A stretch of 40,407 nucleotides of DNA. It comes from DROE01 sp964569865. Its GTDB lineage: Bacteria > Pseudomonadota > Alphaproteobacteria > Rhizobiales > Devosiaceae. The stretch covers positions 1-40,407 of the forward strand of contig CAZMVQ010000013.1 of NCBI GenBank assembly GCA_964569865.1, written 5' to 3'. Positions 8,113-17,704 of the stretch are shown here, piece after piece. Each line of letters starts with the position of its first letter. Positions within the stretch are counted from its first letter, which is position 1. Below the pieces are notes generated by a model that searched no databases, had not been told where the DNA came from, and saw nothing but the letters and a program-made list of their open reading frames with translations. The translations under genes and the position numbers were made by a program.

Positions 8113-10016
8113 CCCTCGACCTTATAACGATTGGCCGCGCTTCAGTGGATCTTTATGGCGCTCAAGTGGGTGGCCGGTTGGAAGATATGGCATCTTTCAA
8201 CAAATATATTGGCGGCTCACCCACAAACATTGCAGCGGGCACCGCTCGACTGGGACTAAAATCCGCCCTGATTACGCGGGTTGGCGACGAGCATATGGGC
8301 CGCTTTATCCGCGAGGAACTTGTGGCAGAAGGCGTGGATGTGAGCGCGGTGATAACTGACCCCGATCGTCTTACTGCTCTGGTATTGCTGGGCATCCGCG
8401 ATCGCGAGCAATTTCCCTTGATATTCTATCGTGAAAACTGCGCGGATATGGCCCTTTGCGAAGATGATATAGACCCAAAATTTATAAGGCGTGCGCGCTG
8501 CGTTACGCTAACAGGCACCCATCTCAGCCATGCCAGCACAGAAGCAGCGGTGCTTAAAGCGCTGCATTTAGCGCGTAAAAACGGTGCAAAAACTGCACTC
8601 GATATTGACTATAGACCCAATCTTTGGGGGCTAGCGGGCCATGATGCGGGGGAGAAACGCTTTATTGACAGTCCCGCTGTAACGGCGAAATTGCAAAAAA
8701 CACTGGCGCTGTTTGATTTGATTGTCGGCACAGAAGAAGAGTTTCATATTGCCGGAGGCAGCACAGATACCATTGAGGCTCTGCGCAATGTGCGCGCCCT
8801 GAGCAACGCCACGCTGGTTTGCAAGCGCGGCCCGATGGGCGCGGCAGCTTTTACCGGTGCTATCACTGACAATCTGGATGATGGCATCAGTGGTCCCGGC
8901 TTTCCAATTGAGGTGTTTAATGTGCTTGGGGCAGGTGATGGTTTTATGTCTGGTCTGCTCAAGGGATGGCTTGATGATAAAAACTGGGAAGTAGCCCTGA
9001 CTTATGCCAACGCCTGTGGTGCTTTTGCGGTTAGTCGTCATGGCTGCACACCATCTTATCCCAGTTGGGAGGAATTGCAGTTTTTTCTCAAACGCGGGGT
9101 AAAAACACCTGCCTTGCGCAAAGATCCTGAGCTTGAGCAAATCCACTGGTCCACCAACCGGCGCAAAAACTGGCCGGTAATGCGGGTATTTGCTTTTGAC
9201 CACCGGATACAGCTTGAAACTATGGCCAAAGACGCGGGCGCTAATTTTCAACGTATCGGGGTTTTTAAGCAACTGTGCCTACAGGCCGCACTCAACGTTG
9301 CGGGGACCTCCAATGGTCACGGCATCCTTTGCGATAGTCGGCTCGGGCAAGATGCGTTATTTGATGCAACCGGAAGCGGGCTATGGATTGGCCGCCCGGT
9401 GGAGTGGCCCGGCTCACGTCCATTGACGTTAGAGCCTGAACTTGGTGAGGATTTTGGCGGATTGCATGAATGGCCGCGTGATCATGTGGCCAAAGTGCTG
9501 TGTTTTTATCACCCGGATGATCCTGACGAGATGAAATTACAACAGGAAGCGACGATAAAGCGCCTTTTTGCTTCTGCTCGACGCAACAGGCTGGAATTTC
9601 TGCTTGAAATTATCCCCTCCAAGGTCGCTGATTGTGACGGTAATACTTCGGGCGCGATTATTCAGCGCTTCTACGAAATTGGTATCTATCCTGACTGGTG
9701 GAAACTTGAGCCGATGACCAGCGAAAAGGCTTGGGCAAACACTTGTAATATCATTCAAAAACACGACCCGTATTGTCGGGGTGTGGTGGTTCTGGGGCTG
9801 GATGCCTCCCAAAATGCGCTTGCAGAATGTTTTAATGCCGCCGCACGCCATGAGCTTGTAAAAGGATTTGCAGTTGGACGCACAATTTTTGGAAAAGCGG
9901 CAAAAGGCTGGTTAGCCGGAGAGATCAGCGATCAGGATGCAATTGCGGATATGGCCACCCGCTACCGCACACTTTGTAATATTTGGGATAAGGCCAGACA
10001 GGAAATAGCCGCATGA
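8109..10016 (+). CDS. iolC: 5-dehydro-2-deoxygluconokinase fused to a DUF2090 aldolase-like domain
   Basis: A 635-residue bifunctional protein. Residues 1 to about 330 are a PfkB sugar kinase (GGSPTNIAAGTARLG near the start, catalytic GAGDGFMSGL at about 274-283) that phosphorylates 2-deoxy-5-keto-D-gluconate. Residues from about 340 to 635 are the DUF2090 domain (MRVFAFDHRIQLETMAKD through GFAVGRTIFGKAAKGWLAG), a TIM-barrel resembling class I aldolases and generally annotated as the 5-dehydro-2-deoxyphosphogluconate aldolase. With no separate iolJ nearby, this domain probably performs the aldol cleavage to DHAP and malonate semialdehyde. The start is GTG, overlapping the ATPase stop; the stop overlaps iolD by ATGA. 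Confidence 0.9.
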   Translation: MTLDLITIGRASVDLYGAQVGGRLEDMASFNKYIGGSPTNIAAGTARLGLKSALITRVGDEHMGRFIREELVAEGVDVSAVITDPDRLTALVLLGIRDREQFPLIFYRENCADMALCEDDIDPKFIRRARCVTLTGTHLSHASTEAAVLKALHLARKNGAKTALDIDYRPNLWGLAGHDAGEKRFIDSPAVTAKLQKTLALFDLIVGTEEEFHIAGGSTDTIEALRNVRALSNATLVCKRGPMGAAAFTGAITDNLDDGISGPGFPIEVFNVLGAGDGFMSGLLKGWLDDKNWEVALTYANACGAFAVSRHGCTPSYPSWEELQFFLKRGVKTPALRKDPELEQIHWSTNRRKNWPVMRVFAFDHRIQLETMAKDAGANFQRIGVFKQLCLQAALNVAGTSNGHGILCDSRLGQDALFDATGSGLWIGRPVEWPGSRPLTLEPELGEDFGGLHEWPRDHVAKVLCFYHPDDPDEMKLQQEATIKRLFASARRNRLEFLLEIIPSKVADCDGNTSGAIIQRFYEIGIYPDWWKLEPMTSEKAWANTCNIIQKHDPYCRGVVVLGLDASQNALAECFNAAARHELVKGFAVGRTIFGKAAKGWLAGEISDQDAIADMATRYRTLCNIWDKARQEIAA

Positions 10017-11839
10017 ACACCATACGATTAACCGCAGCGCAGGCGCTGGTACGATTTATCGAAAATCAGTTTAACGATGATGGAGACCGGATTATCGCAG
10101 GTGTCTGGGCAATTTTTGGCCATGGCAATGTGGCAGGCCTTGGCGAAGCGTTATATGGTGCCCGTGAAAACCTGCCAACATATCGCGGTCATAACGAGCA
10201 GACCATGGCCCATGCCTCCATTGCCTATGCCAAGCAATTAAACCGCAAACGTGCCATGGCAGTTACAAGCTCTATTGGTCCGGGAGCCACCAATATGGTG
10301 ACGGCGGCCGCACTTGCCCATGTGAACCGGCTGCCGGTGCTGTTGATCCCCGGCGATGTTTTTGCCAGTCGCGGCCCTGATCCGGTGCTGCAACAGGTTG
10401 AGGATTTTGGCGATGGCACCATCAGCGTCAACGATTGCTTCAAACCGGTCAGTCGTTATTTTGACCGCATTACCCGTCCCGAACAGCTGATTACTGCTCT
10501 GCCACGAGCTTTTCATACACTAACCGACCCGGCTGATTGTGGTCCGGCAACTCTGTCATTTTGTCAGGATGTGCAAACTCAAGCCTATGACTATCCAAGC
10601 AGTATGTTTGAAAAAAAGATTTGGATTACTCGTCGTCCACAACCGGATGCCAACGAGATGGCACGGGCGGTTGCAACTGTTAAATCAGCCAGAAACCCGG
10701 TGATTATTGCCGGAGGTGGTGTGCATTATTCAAAAAGCTGTGACGCGCTTAAAAACTTTGCGCAAACTCACAATATTCCCGTTGTTGAAACCCAGGCCGG
10801 AAAATCGGCGCTGCACTGGAAAAACGATTTAGCCTTTGGTCCGGTCGGAGTAACAGGCTCACAAAGCGCCAACACCATTTGCGCCGATGCGGATGTGATC
10901 ATTGCTGTTGGCACACGGTTTCAGGATTTCACAACCGGTTCATGGTCGGTTTTTAAAAACCCGGATCTAAAAATCCTGGCGCTGAACGTACAGCCCTATG
11001 ACACTATCAAGCATAGTGCCTTGTCGCTGGTGTGTGATGCTCGTGTCGGGCTGGAAAAGCTGGGCGCAGCGCTTGGTGCTTATAGGGCAGCAAACAGAGC
11101 GCAAACTATCCGTTCTGATTGGTATGCAGCGGTTGATAATGTGACAGCACCCCCAAAAAACGCAAATGTTTTGCCAACCGATATGCAGGTGATCGGGGCT
11201 GTTCAGCGAGCAGCGACAGAAAAAACCGTGGTAATGAGCGCAGCAGGCACCATGCCGGGCGAGCTGCACAAACTTTGGAAATCAACCAACCCCGGTGCCT
11301 ATCACATGGAATACGGGTTCAGCTGCATGGGGTATGAAATTGCCGGTGCCATGGGCATCAAGATGGCTGAGCCTTGGCGCGACGTAATTTGTTTCACCGG
11401 TGATGGCACCTATATGATGGCCAATTCCGAGTTGGCAACAGCTGTGATGATGGGAATTGATTACACGCTGATCATTACCGATAATCGCGGCTTTGGTTGC
11501 ATCAACCGTTTGCAAATGGCAACCGGCGGCGCCGAGTTCAACAATTTGCTGGACCATGCAAAGCATGAACAACCCTCAGCAATTGATTATGTAAAACACG
11601 CCGAAGCCATGGGTGCGAAAGCAAGCAAAGTCACCTCGATTGCCGAACTTGAACAAGGCCTGGCACAACGCACCGGCAAAGGCGTTGAGGTTTTTGTCAT
11701 CGACACCGACCCTTATCCCTCAACTGAGGCTGGCGGGTGCTGGTGGGAAGTTGCAGTGCCCGAAATATCAAATCGCAAAGAAGTTAATCAGGCCCGCGCC
11801 GAATATGAAGCCGCCCTTATTGAAAGAAACAAAATATGA
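10013..11839 (+). CDS. iolD: 3D-(3,5/4)-trihydroxycyclohexane-1,2-dione hydrolase
   Basis: A 608-residue thiamine diphosphate enzyme that opens the inositol-derived ring. The N-terminal PYR domain has the catalytic-type glutamate E62 in YRGHNEQTMAHASIAYAK. A central Rossmann-like domain includes NPVIIAGGGVHYS and the C-terminal PP domain carries the ThDP/Mg motif GDGTYMMANSELATAVMMGI with the downstream NRG, starting near residue 463. Length agrees with IolD. ATGA overlap with iolC upstream and with iolE downstream shows tight coupling in the iol operon. Confidence 0.93.
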   Translation: MNTIRLTAAQALVRFIENQFNDDGDRIIAGVWAIFGHGNVAGLGEALYGARENLPTYRGHNEQTMAHASIAYAKQLNRKRAMAVTSSIGPGATNMVTAAALAHVNRLPVLLIPGDVFASRGPDPVLQQVEDFGDGTISVNDCFKPVSRYFDRITRPEQLITALPRAFHTLTDPADCGPATLSFCQDVQTQAYDYPSSMFEKKIWITRRPQPDANEMARAVATVKSARNPVIIAGGGVHYSKSCDALKNFAQTHNIPVVETQAGKSALHWKNDLAFGPVGVTGSQSANTICADADVIIAVGTRFQDFTTGSWSVFKNPDLKILALNVQPYDTIKHSALSLVCDARVGLEKLGAALGAYRAANRAQTIRSDWYAAVDNVTAPPKNANVLPTDMQVIGAVQRAATEKTVVMSAAGTMPGELHKLWKSTNPGAYHMEYGFSCMGYEIAGAMGIKMAEPWRDVICFTGDGTYMMANSELATAVMMGIDYTLIITDNRGFGCINRLQMATGGAEFNNLLDHAKHEQPSAIDYVKHAEAMGAKASKVTSIAELEQGLAQRTGKGVEVFVIDTDPYPSTEAGGCWWEVAVPEISNRKEVNQARAEYEAALIERNKI

Positions 11840-12735
11840 TCCTTTATGGCACCAATCCGATTGCCTGGTCCAATGATGATGACCTGACCCTTGGCGCACA
11901 TATCAGCTTGGAGCAATGCCTTAGCGAGGCAGGCGAGATTGGTTTTGATGGCATTGAAAAGGGCCACAAGATGCCTATAGAACCAAAGGCCTTGGCTGAG
12001 GCTCTTGCACCCCATGGGTTGCGCTTCATTTCCGGGTGGTATTCCCTAAATTTGCTAGATCGTTCGCCAGAGGACGAGAAAAAAGCGATTCAGCCACATC
12101 TTGACCTGTTAAAAGCTATGGGTTGCAAGGTTTGCATTGTATGCGAGACATCCAATGCAATTCACGGTGCTGATGATATTTCGGTCAATGACAAACCAAA
12201 TCTGGCGGATGATCAATGGCAACAATTTGGCGGAGATGTTGAAGAAATTGCCCGTTTTTGTATGGATCAGGGGATTACACTGGCCTACCACCATCATATG
12301 GGAACAATTGTTGAAACCCCGGACGAAATCGAGCGATTTATGGCCGCAACCGGCCCGGTCACCAAATTGCTCTTTGACACCGGTCATTGCTATTTTGGCG
12401 GCGGTGATCCGGCCGATATTCTAACACGGCATATGGATCGGGTTGTCCATATCCACGCAAAAAATGTGCGTACCGATGTGATGTCAGTGGTGCGCGAACA
12501 AGGGCTATCGTTTCTCGAAGGGGTGCGCCGGGGGGTTTTCACGGTTCCCGGGGATATTGAAGGGGCGATAAAATTTGAGCCGGTGCTCAGCATTGCCGCA
12601 GCCCATGACTATCAAGGTTGGCTGGTAATCGAAGCCGAGCAGGATCCAACGGTGCGCAACCCATTTAAATATCAGTCCATGGGTCTCAAAGCACTAAAAC
12701 AGATGGCAATTTCTGCCGGATTGGATAGGGGCTAA
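11836..12735 (+). CDS. iolE: Inosose dehydratase (2-keto-myo-inositol dehydratase)
   Basis: A 299-residue xylose-isomerase-like TIM barrel that removes water from 2-keto-myo-inositol to give the trihydroxycyclohexanedione used by IolD. Typical IolE features are the start YGTNPIAWSNDDD, GFDGIEKGHKMP, AYHHHMGTIVETPDEI, LLFDTGHCYFGGGDP, RVVHIHAKNVR and the closing LVIEAEQDPTVRNP. The several conserved His/Asp/Glu at barrel strand ends fit a divalent-metal site. It overlaps iolD by four bases and iolB by one base (TAATG). Confidence 0.93.
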   Translation: MILYGTNPIAWSNDDDLTLGAHISLEQCLSEAGEIGFDGIEKGHKMPIEPKALAEALAPHGLRFISGWYSLNLLDRSPEDEKKAIQPHLDLLKAMGCKVCIVCETSNAIHGADDISVNDKPNLADDQWQQFGGDVEEIARFCMDQGITLAYHHHMGTIVETPDEIERFMAATGPVTKLLFDTGHCYFGGGDPADILTRHMDRVVHIHAKNVRTDVMSVVREQGLSFLEGVRRGVFTVPGDIEGAIKFEPVLSIAAAHDYQGWLVIEAEQDPTVRNPFKYQSMGLKALKQMAISAGLDRG

Positions 12736-13541
12736 TGGCAAACCTGTTACGCAAACCAACCGCGAGTAGCGGTAAGGTCCACGATATCACCCCCAAAAGC
12801 GCCGGATGGGATTATGTGGGCTTTGGCCTTTATCATCTAAAAGCCGGTGAGCAGGTGCGCGAGCAAACCGGCCCGCGCGAAGTCATTCTGGTTCTGGTCG
12901 AGGGCAGGGCGCAGATATCTGTCGCCGCGCAGGATTTTGGCGAACTGGGGCAACGGATGAACGTGTTCGAACGTCTTCCTCCTGCCTGTGTTTATGCACC
13001 CAACGGCGCGGATTGGACAGCCAAGGCGACCAGTGACTGTGTGCTGGCGGTTTGTTCGGCACCGGGCAATAGTGGCCATGGGGCAGCGATAATCGGGCCT
13101 GAAAATATTGCACTGGAGGAGCGCGGCAAGGGCGCAAATACGCGCTATATCCACAATATCGCCATGGAAAACCGCGATGTTGCCGACAGCTTGCTGGTAA
13201 CGGAAGTATTTACCCCCAGCGGAAACTGGTCATCTTACCCCCCCCATCGCCATGACGAAGATGATTTTCCTCACATGACCTATCTGGAAGAAACCTATTA
13301 TCACCGGCTTAATCCGGCGCAGGGATTTGGGTTCCAGCGGGTTTTTACCGAAGATGGCGATCTCGACGAAACCATGGCGCTAAGTGATGGAGATGTGGTG
13401 CTTGTGCCGCGCGGCCATCACCCATGCGCTGCACCCTATGGATATGAAATGTACTATTTAAATGTCATGGCCGGACCATTACGCAAATGGCGCTTTCAAA
13501 ACCATCCCGATCACGACTGGATATTTCAACGCGACAAATAG
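12735..13541 (+). CDS. iolB: 5-deoxy-glucuronate isomerase
   Basis: A 268-residue bicupin that converts 5-deoxyglucuronate to 2-deoxy-5-keto-gluconate, the step before IolC. The C-terminal cupin has the metal-site pattern SSYPPHRHDEDDFPHMTYLEE with the distal VLVPRGHHPCAAPYGYEMYYLN, both diagnostic for IolB. The ATG at 12735 shares a base with the iolE stop. It is the last gene before a clear terminator, so it closes the inositol operon. Confidence 0.93.
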   Translation: MANLLRKPTASSGKVHDITPKSAGWDYVGFGLYHLKAGEQVREQTGPREVILVLVEGRAQISVAAQDFGELGQRMNVFERLPPACVYAPNGADWTAKATSDCVLAVCSAPGNSGHGAAIIGPENIALEERGKGANTRYIHNIAMENRDVADSLLVTEVFTPSGNWSSYPPHRHDEDDFPHMTYLEETYYHRLNPAQGFGFQRVFTEDGDLDETMALSDGDVVLVPRGHHPCAAPYGYEMYYLNVMAGPLRKWRFQNHPDHDWIFQRDK

Positions 13542-13553
13542 TTCTCCCTGAAT

Positions 13554-13582
13554 TCCGCCCCCTTGCCGGGGGGCGGAGTTTT
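13554..13582 (+). terminator. Rho-independent terminator of the iol operon
   Basis: TCCGCCCCC (13554-13562) pairs perfectly with GGGGGCGGA (13569-13577) around a six-base loop, followed by GTTTT. It lies 12 bases after the iolB stop. Confidence 0.9.
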
Positions 13583-13735
13583 AAAACACTCTGTTAAAAA
13601 CAGTCGAATTTTTGGGTACCATCACATGCATGGAATGGCGGGAATGCTTTTTTTGCCCGCATCAAAACAACAACATGTTGGCCATCTAGAATGCGCACCG
13701 ATTCTGAATTTATCATGCCGACTTTGGGGTAAAAT

Positions 13736-14851
13736 ATGAAAAACAGTTTGGGAATAGCCTTAATAGGCACCGGATTTATGGGCAAAGTGCATGCTTTGGC
13801 ATGGCAGGCGGTGCAACCGGTTTTTGGCACAGGTGCCAAACCTCGCCTTGAGATTTTGTGTGATCAACCAGCGGACCGGGCAACTGAGCTGGCCGAACAA
13901 TTCGGGTTCGCCCGGGCAACTGATGATTGGCGCACAGCAATCCTTGATCCAGCCGTGGATGTGGTTTCGATCACCACCCCTAACAAACTTCACGCAAAAA
14001 TGGTGATCACGGCGGCAAAAGCTGGCAAGCATATCTGGTGTGAAAAACCGCTTGCCGTAACACTCGATGATGCCAGAGCCATGGCAAAAGCTGTTGAGAA
14101 ATCCGGGGTGGCGGCTGTTTTTGGCTATAATTACACCCAGAACCCCACTTTTTTGCATGCGGTTGAGCTGATTAAAAGTGGAACAATTGGCCGTCCGATC
14201 CATTTTCGTGGGTTTGTTGACGAGGATTATCAGGCCGATCCATTAACTCCATGGACATGGCGATCGCTGCGTTCCGAGGCCGGGTTGGGAGTGCTGGGCG
14301 ATTTGACCTGCCATCTGATCAGCTTGGCCCTGCGCCTGATGGGACCGGTTTCAATAACATCAGCTGACATGCAAACGGTGCACCGCATCCGCCCGTTAGA
14401 GGATGGTTCTGGAACTGGTGAAGTTGAAAACGAGGATATTGCCAGTGCGCTTTTGCGGTTTGAAAATGGTGCGCAGGGTGTAATTTCCTCATCCCGGGTG
14501 GCATGGGGGCGTAAAAGCCGCCTGTCTTTTGAGGTGCACGGTGACAAGGGCATGATCTGCTTTGATCAGGAGCGCATGAACGAATTGCAGCTTTATCTGG
14601 CCAAAGGGCCAAAATCGCAACAGGGGTTTAAAACAATCCTGACGGGACCAACACATCCGCTTTATGGCAATTTCAACCCGGCGCCGGGCCACACACTTGG
14701 ATTTCAGGATCAAAAAACCATCGAGGCGGCAGCATTTCTTGATATGATTTCCAAAAAAAACAGCAATGGCGTTGGCATGCAAGAGGCACTTTTGATTGAG
14801 GAAACAATTCACGCAATTGCCAGTGCCGCTAAAAAATCGCAGCACCTGTAA
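13736..14851 (+). CDS. Gfo/Idh/MocA family oxidoreductase, possible second inositol dehydrogenase
   Basis: A 371-residue NAD(P)-dependent dehydrogenase: Rossmann motif GTGFMGKVHALAW (about 11-23), CEKPLAVTLDDAR, and the C-terminal catalytic-type stretch GVLGDLTCHLISLALRLMGP (D-x3-H). It differs from IolG and is nearer to the longer oxidoreductases that include scyllo-inositol dehydrogenases, but other sugars are possible. It has its own GGGGT ribosome site and lies beyond the iol terminator, with ~150 bases of leader, so it may be separately expressed. Its last 23 bases overlap the 3' end of nuoN on the other strand. Confidence 0.75.
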   Translation: MKNSLGIALIGTGFMGKVHALAWQAVQPVFGTGAKPRLEILCDQPADRATELAEQFGFARATDDWRTAILDPAVDVVSITTPNKLHAKMVITAAKAGKHIWCEKPLAVTLDDARAMAKAVEKSGVAAVFGYNYTQNPTFLHAVELIKSGTIGRPIHFRGFVDEDYQADPLTPWTWRSLRSEAGLGVLGDLTCHLISLALRLMGPVSITSADMQTVHRIRPLEDGSGTGEVENEDIASALLRFENGAQGVISSSRVAWGRKSRLSFEVHGDKGMICFDQERMNELQLYLAKGPKSQQGFKTILTGPTHPLYGNFNPAPGHTLGFQDQKTIEAAAFLDMISKKNSNGVGMQEALLIEETIHAIASAAKKSQHL

Positions 14852-16223
14852 ATATCTGGGTGATCAGGCCGGATAAAAGCGTTATGGCCAATGTTAAAAC
14901 CCATACAATAGTTGTTGCCAAATCTGATTTGCGTTTCGGCATAGCTCCAACTTCATGCGCAGGTTGCGGCTCTTTTTGCTGTAAGTACATGGCGACAATC
15001 ACCCGAAGATAGACTGCAAGTGAAAGAACCGAATTTAAAATGGCAATGATTACCAGCCACAAAAATCCGGCCTCGATTGCAGCGCCAAACAACAAGGCCT
15101 TGCCAAAAAATCCAAACAGGGGAGGGATGCCCGCGAGCGAAAGCAAAAACACCACCATCGCCACACCTATAATGGGCAATCTGCGCCCCAGCCCGGTAAA
15201 TTTATCCATATCCCTTCCACCCACAAGGATAATGGCAAACGCCCCGATATTCATCGCCGCATAGGCCGCGCCAAAAACAATCAGTGAATCCAACGCCAAC
15301 GCACTAAAGCCTATGGCCACCAATCCCAGCAAAAAATATCCCGATTGAGCAATTGAAGAATAGGCCAACAGCCGCACCAGATTGCTCTGCACCAGCGCCG
15401 TGAGATATCCATAGGTCATGCTGATCGCTGCAATTATCGCAATCGCCCATTGCCAGCCGGTCGCAATCGGCAAATAGGTAAATACCTGCGCCAGCGCAAA
15501 TATCGCTGCCAGCTTGGTAACCACAGACATATAGGCCGCCACCGATATGGGCGCCCCGTCATAGGCATCAGGTGCCCAGAAATGAAACGGCACAAGAGAG
15601 GCCTTATATCCAAGCCCCACCAACAGCGCCAACAGACCGGCTGCTGCCAATAGTGGTTTGTCACCAATAGTGACCAAGGCGCTAAACAGGGTCGAGCCTG
15701 CCCCCGCATACCAAAAGGTCACCCCATAAATCATCACCGCTCCGGCAACCGATCCATAGACCAAAAACTTCATGGATGCTTCGGTCGCTGCATCATCGGC
15801 CGGATAAGCCACCAGAGCAAACGAGCCAAGCCCGGTCAGCACGACGCCAAGCACGATCAACATCACATCGCCACTTCCCGAAAGCATCAATGCGCCAAGG
15901 CTGACCAGAACCATCAGGCTGTAAACACTACCCTCGCGAAATCTCCCGGCCAGTTCCCCACGGGCCAACAATAAACACAGGCCGGTGGCCGGCAGCAATA
16001 TCAGTTTTGACCAGATGGCAATATAATTTATCCGGTAGGTGCCGCCAAAAACAAATGTATCAGCTCCCAGCAACAGATATGATTGCCATGTGGCCAGAGC
16101 CAGACCAACAAGCCCGATTGCCAGCACCACACGCGAAAACCTGATCATTTCACCGATTAACATCAGCGTCACGGTAATCATGAGAATAAGCTCTGGCAGC
16201 AGCAGTGAAAGATCGCGACCCAT
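14829..16223 (-). CDS. nuoN: NADH-quinone oxidoreductase subunit N-like ion pump subunit
   Basis: A 464-residue antiporter-like membrane subunit with about 14 helices. The core motif GYKASLVPFHFWAPDAYDGAPISVAAYMSVVTKLAA carries the conserved lysines of the proton channel, as in canonical NuoN. The start is the ATG at 16223, giving MGRDLSLLLPEL and sharing a base with the nuoM stop (TAATG); a longer frame to 16271 only reads back into nuoM. It is the last gene of the nuo-like operon and its end overlaps the convergent oxidoreductase gene by 23 bases, so no separate terminator exists there. Confidence 0.9.
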   Translation of the reverse strand: MGRDLSLLLPELILMITVTLMLIGEMIRFSRVVLAIGLVGLALATWQSYLLLGADTFVFGGTYRINYIAIWSKLILLPATGLCLLLARGELAGRFREGSVYSLMVLVSLGALMLSGSGDVMLIVLGVVLTGLGSFALVAYPADDAATEASMKFLVYGSVAGAVMIYGVTFWYAGAGSTLFSALVTIGDKPLLAAAGLLALLVGLGYKASLVPFHFWAPDAYDGAPISVAAYMSVVTKLAAIFALAQVFTYLPIATGWQWAIAIIAAISMTYGYLTALVQSNLVRLLAYSSIAQSGYFLLGLVAIGFSALALDSLIVFGAAYAAMNIGAFAIILVGGRDMDKFTGLGRRLPIIGVAMVVFLLSLAGIPPLFGFFGKALLFGAAIEAGFLWLVIIAILNSVLSLAVYLRVIVAMYLQQKEPQPAHEVGAMPKRKSDLATTIVWVLTLAITLLSGLITQIFTGAAIF

Positions 16224-17692
16224 TACAACCCCATGCTTGTTGTGGTGATGTTGATAAGGTTCAGCAACCATGAGGGGGCAACACCAATGGCGATGGTCAA
16301 AACAATCAAAGGCACCAGAACAATTATCTCGCGCCGATCAAGGTCAGCCATTTTTGCCCATTTTTCATTGGTTTCACCCAAAAATACCGCACTAATAGAA
16401 CGCAAATAAAGCGCGGCAACAATAACAATGGCCACAATGGAAATTACCGCCCATGGCGAGACATTAAGCGTGGCCAGAAAAATCTGAAATTCAGCGGGAA
16501 AGTGAGCCAGTCCGGGTAGGCCAAGCGAGGCAAAAGCCATTAAAATATAAGTCCAGCCCATAATAGGCACCACTTTTAACAATCCACCAAACTGATCCAT
16601 TTCCCTTGTATGGGCACGGTCTTTAAGAATGCCCACCAAAAAGAACAACGCGCCCGTAACCAAACCATGGCTGATCATTTGCAGCGTTGCCCCATCAAGG
16701 GCAATCGATCGCATATTGGGGTCAGTTGCCAGCGCCGCAATAGCCACCGCAATGACCACATAGCCCATATGATTGACCGAAGTATAAGCGATCATGCGCT
16801 TGAGATCACTTTGAGCCAGCGCCACAAAAGCTCCATATATGGCCCCGATCACCCCGATGCTCAGCACAACAACTCCCGCAGCACGAAAGGCCTCCGGTGT
16901 CATTTGCAAGGCAAATCTAACTAATCCATAGGTGCCAAATTTAAGCATCACCCCGGCAAGAATTACTGACCCCACAGTTGGTGCCTGTACATGGGCGGCA
17001 GGTAGCCATGTATGCACCGGAAAGGCGGGGATTTTTACAGCAAAGGTAAACAACATGGCAATCAGCGCCAGCATGCCCCCGATACCCAACAGCGGCGGCG
17101 TATCAATCCACACCCGCATATCAAACGTATAAGGGTCCGAGGCCAAAAACATCCCAAGAATTGCCAACAATAGCGGCAGACTGCCCAATAGCGTATAGAG
17201 GAAAAACATCAATGCAGCCTTTTGGCGCTCAACTCCGCCCCAACCGGCAATCATGAAATACATCGAGACCAGCGAGACTTCAAAAAATACATAAAAAAGC
17301 AAAGCATCAAGGGCCACGAAAGTACCAATAGAGGCGGTTTCAAGCATTAACATCAGGATTACAAAGCTGCGTGCCCTATCGCCGGATTTGGCCTGATAAA
17401 TAAAAGCCAACAGGAACAAAAGCGCGCTCAACAAAACCAGTGGCAGACTTATGCCATCAACCCCGACCCGATAGGCAGCACCAATGGCCTCGATCCAGTT
17501 AACTTCTTCCACCTGAGCAAATCCACCTGGCACAATTCCGCGCGACCAGATCACCAGCGTCACCAAAAGAGTGAGCGCACTGGCAATAATTCCAACCGTG
17601 TGAGCAAACTTGCTCGAACTTTTTGGCAGCACCATCAATAACAGCGCACCCGCCAGTGGCAAAAAAACAGCAATGGAAATAACCGGGATCAT
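16223..17692 (-). CDS. nuoM: NADH-quinone oxidoreductase subunit M-like ion pump subunit
   Basis: A 489-residue antiporter-like subunit. The pump glutamate is in FEVSLVSMYFMIAGWGG and the channel lysines in KIPAFPVHTWLPAAHVQAPTVGSV and LKFGTYGL; the NHMGY motif is also present. These are the residues used by canonical NuoM, so this subunit looks competent to move protons. Twelve bases separate it from nuoL and it overlaps nuoN by one base. Confidence 0.92.
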   Translation of the reverse strand: MIPVISIAVFLPLAGALLLMVLPKSSSKFAHTVGIIASALTLLVTLVIWSRGIVPGGFAQVEEVNWIEAIGAAYRVGVDGISLPLVLLSALLFLLAFIYQAKSGDRARSFVILMLMLETASIGTFVALDALLFYVFFEVSLVSMYFMIAGWGGVERQKAALMFFLYTLLGSLPLLLAILGMFLASDPYTFDMRVWIDTPPLLGIGGMLALIAMLFTFAVKIPAFPVHTWLPAAHVQAPTVGSVILAGVMLKFGTYGLVRFALQMTPEAFRAAGVVVLSIGVIGAIYGAFVALAQSDLKRMIAYTSVNHMGYVVIAVAIAALATDPNMRSIALDGATLQMISHGLVTGALFFLVGILKDRAHTREMDQFGGLLKVVPIMGWTYILMAFASLGLPGLAHFPAEFQIFLATLNVSPWAVISIVAIVIVAALYLRSISAVFLGETNEKWAKMADLDRREIIVLVPLIVLTIAIGVAPSWLLNLINITTTSMGL

Positions 17693-17704
17693 GATCTGAC
17701 CTCC

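Noticed and set aside
8631..9272. 213-codon frame antisense to iolC
   Set aside because: Shadow of the iolC coding sequence, without ribosome site or recognisable domain.
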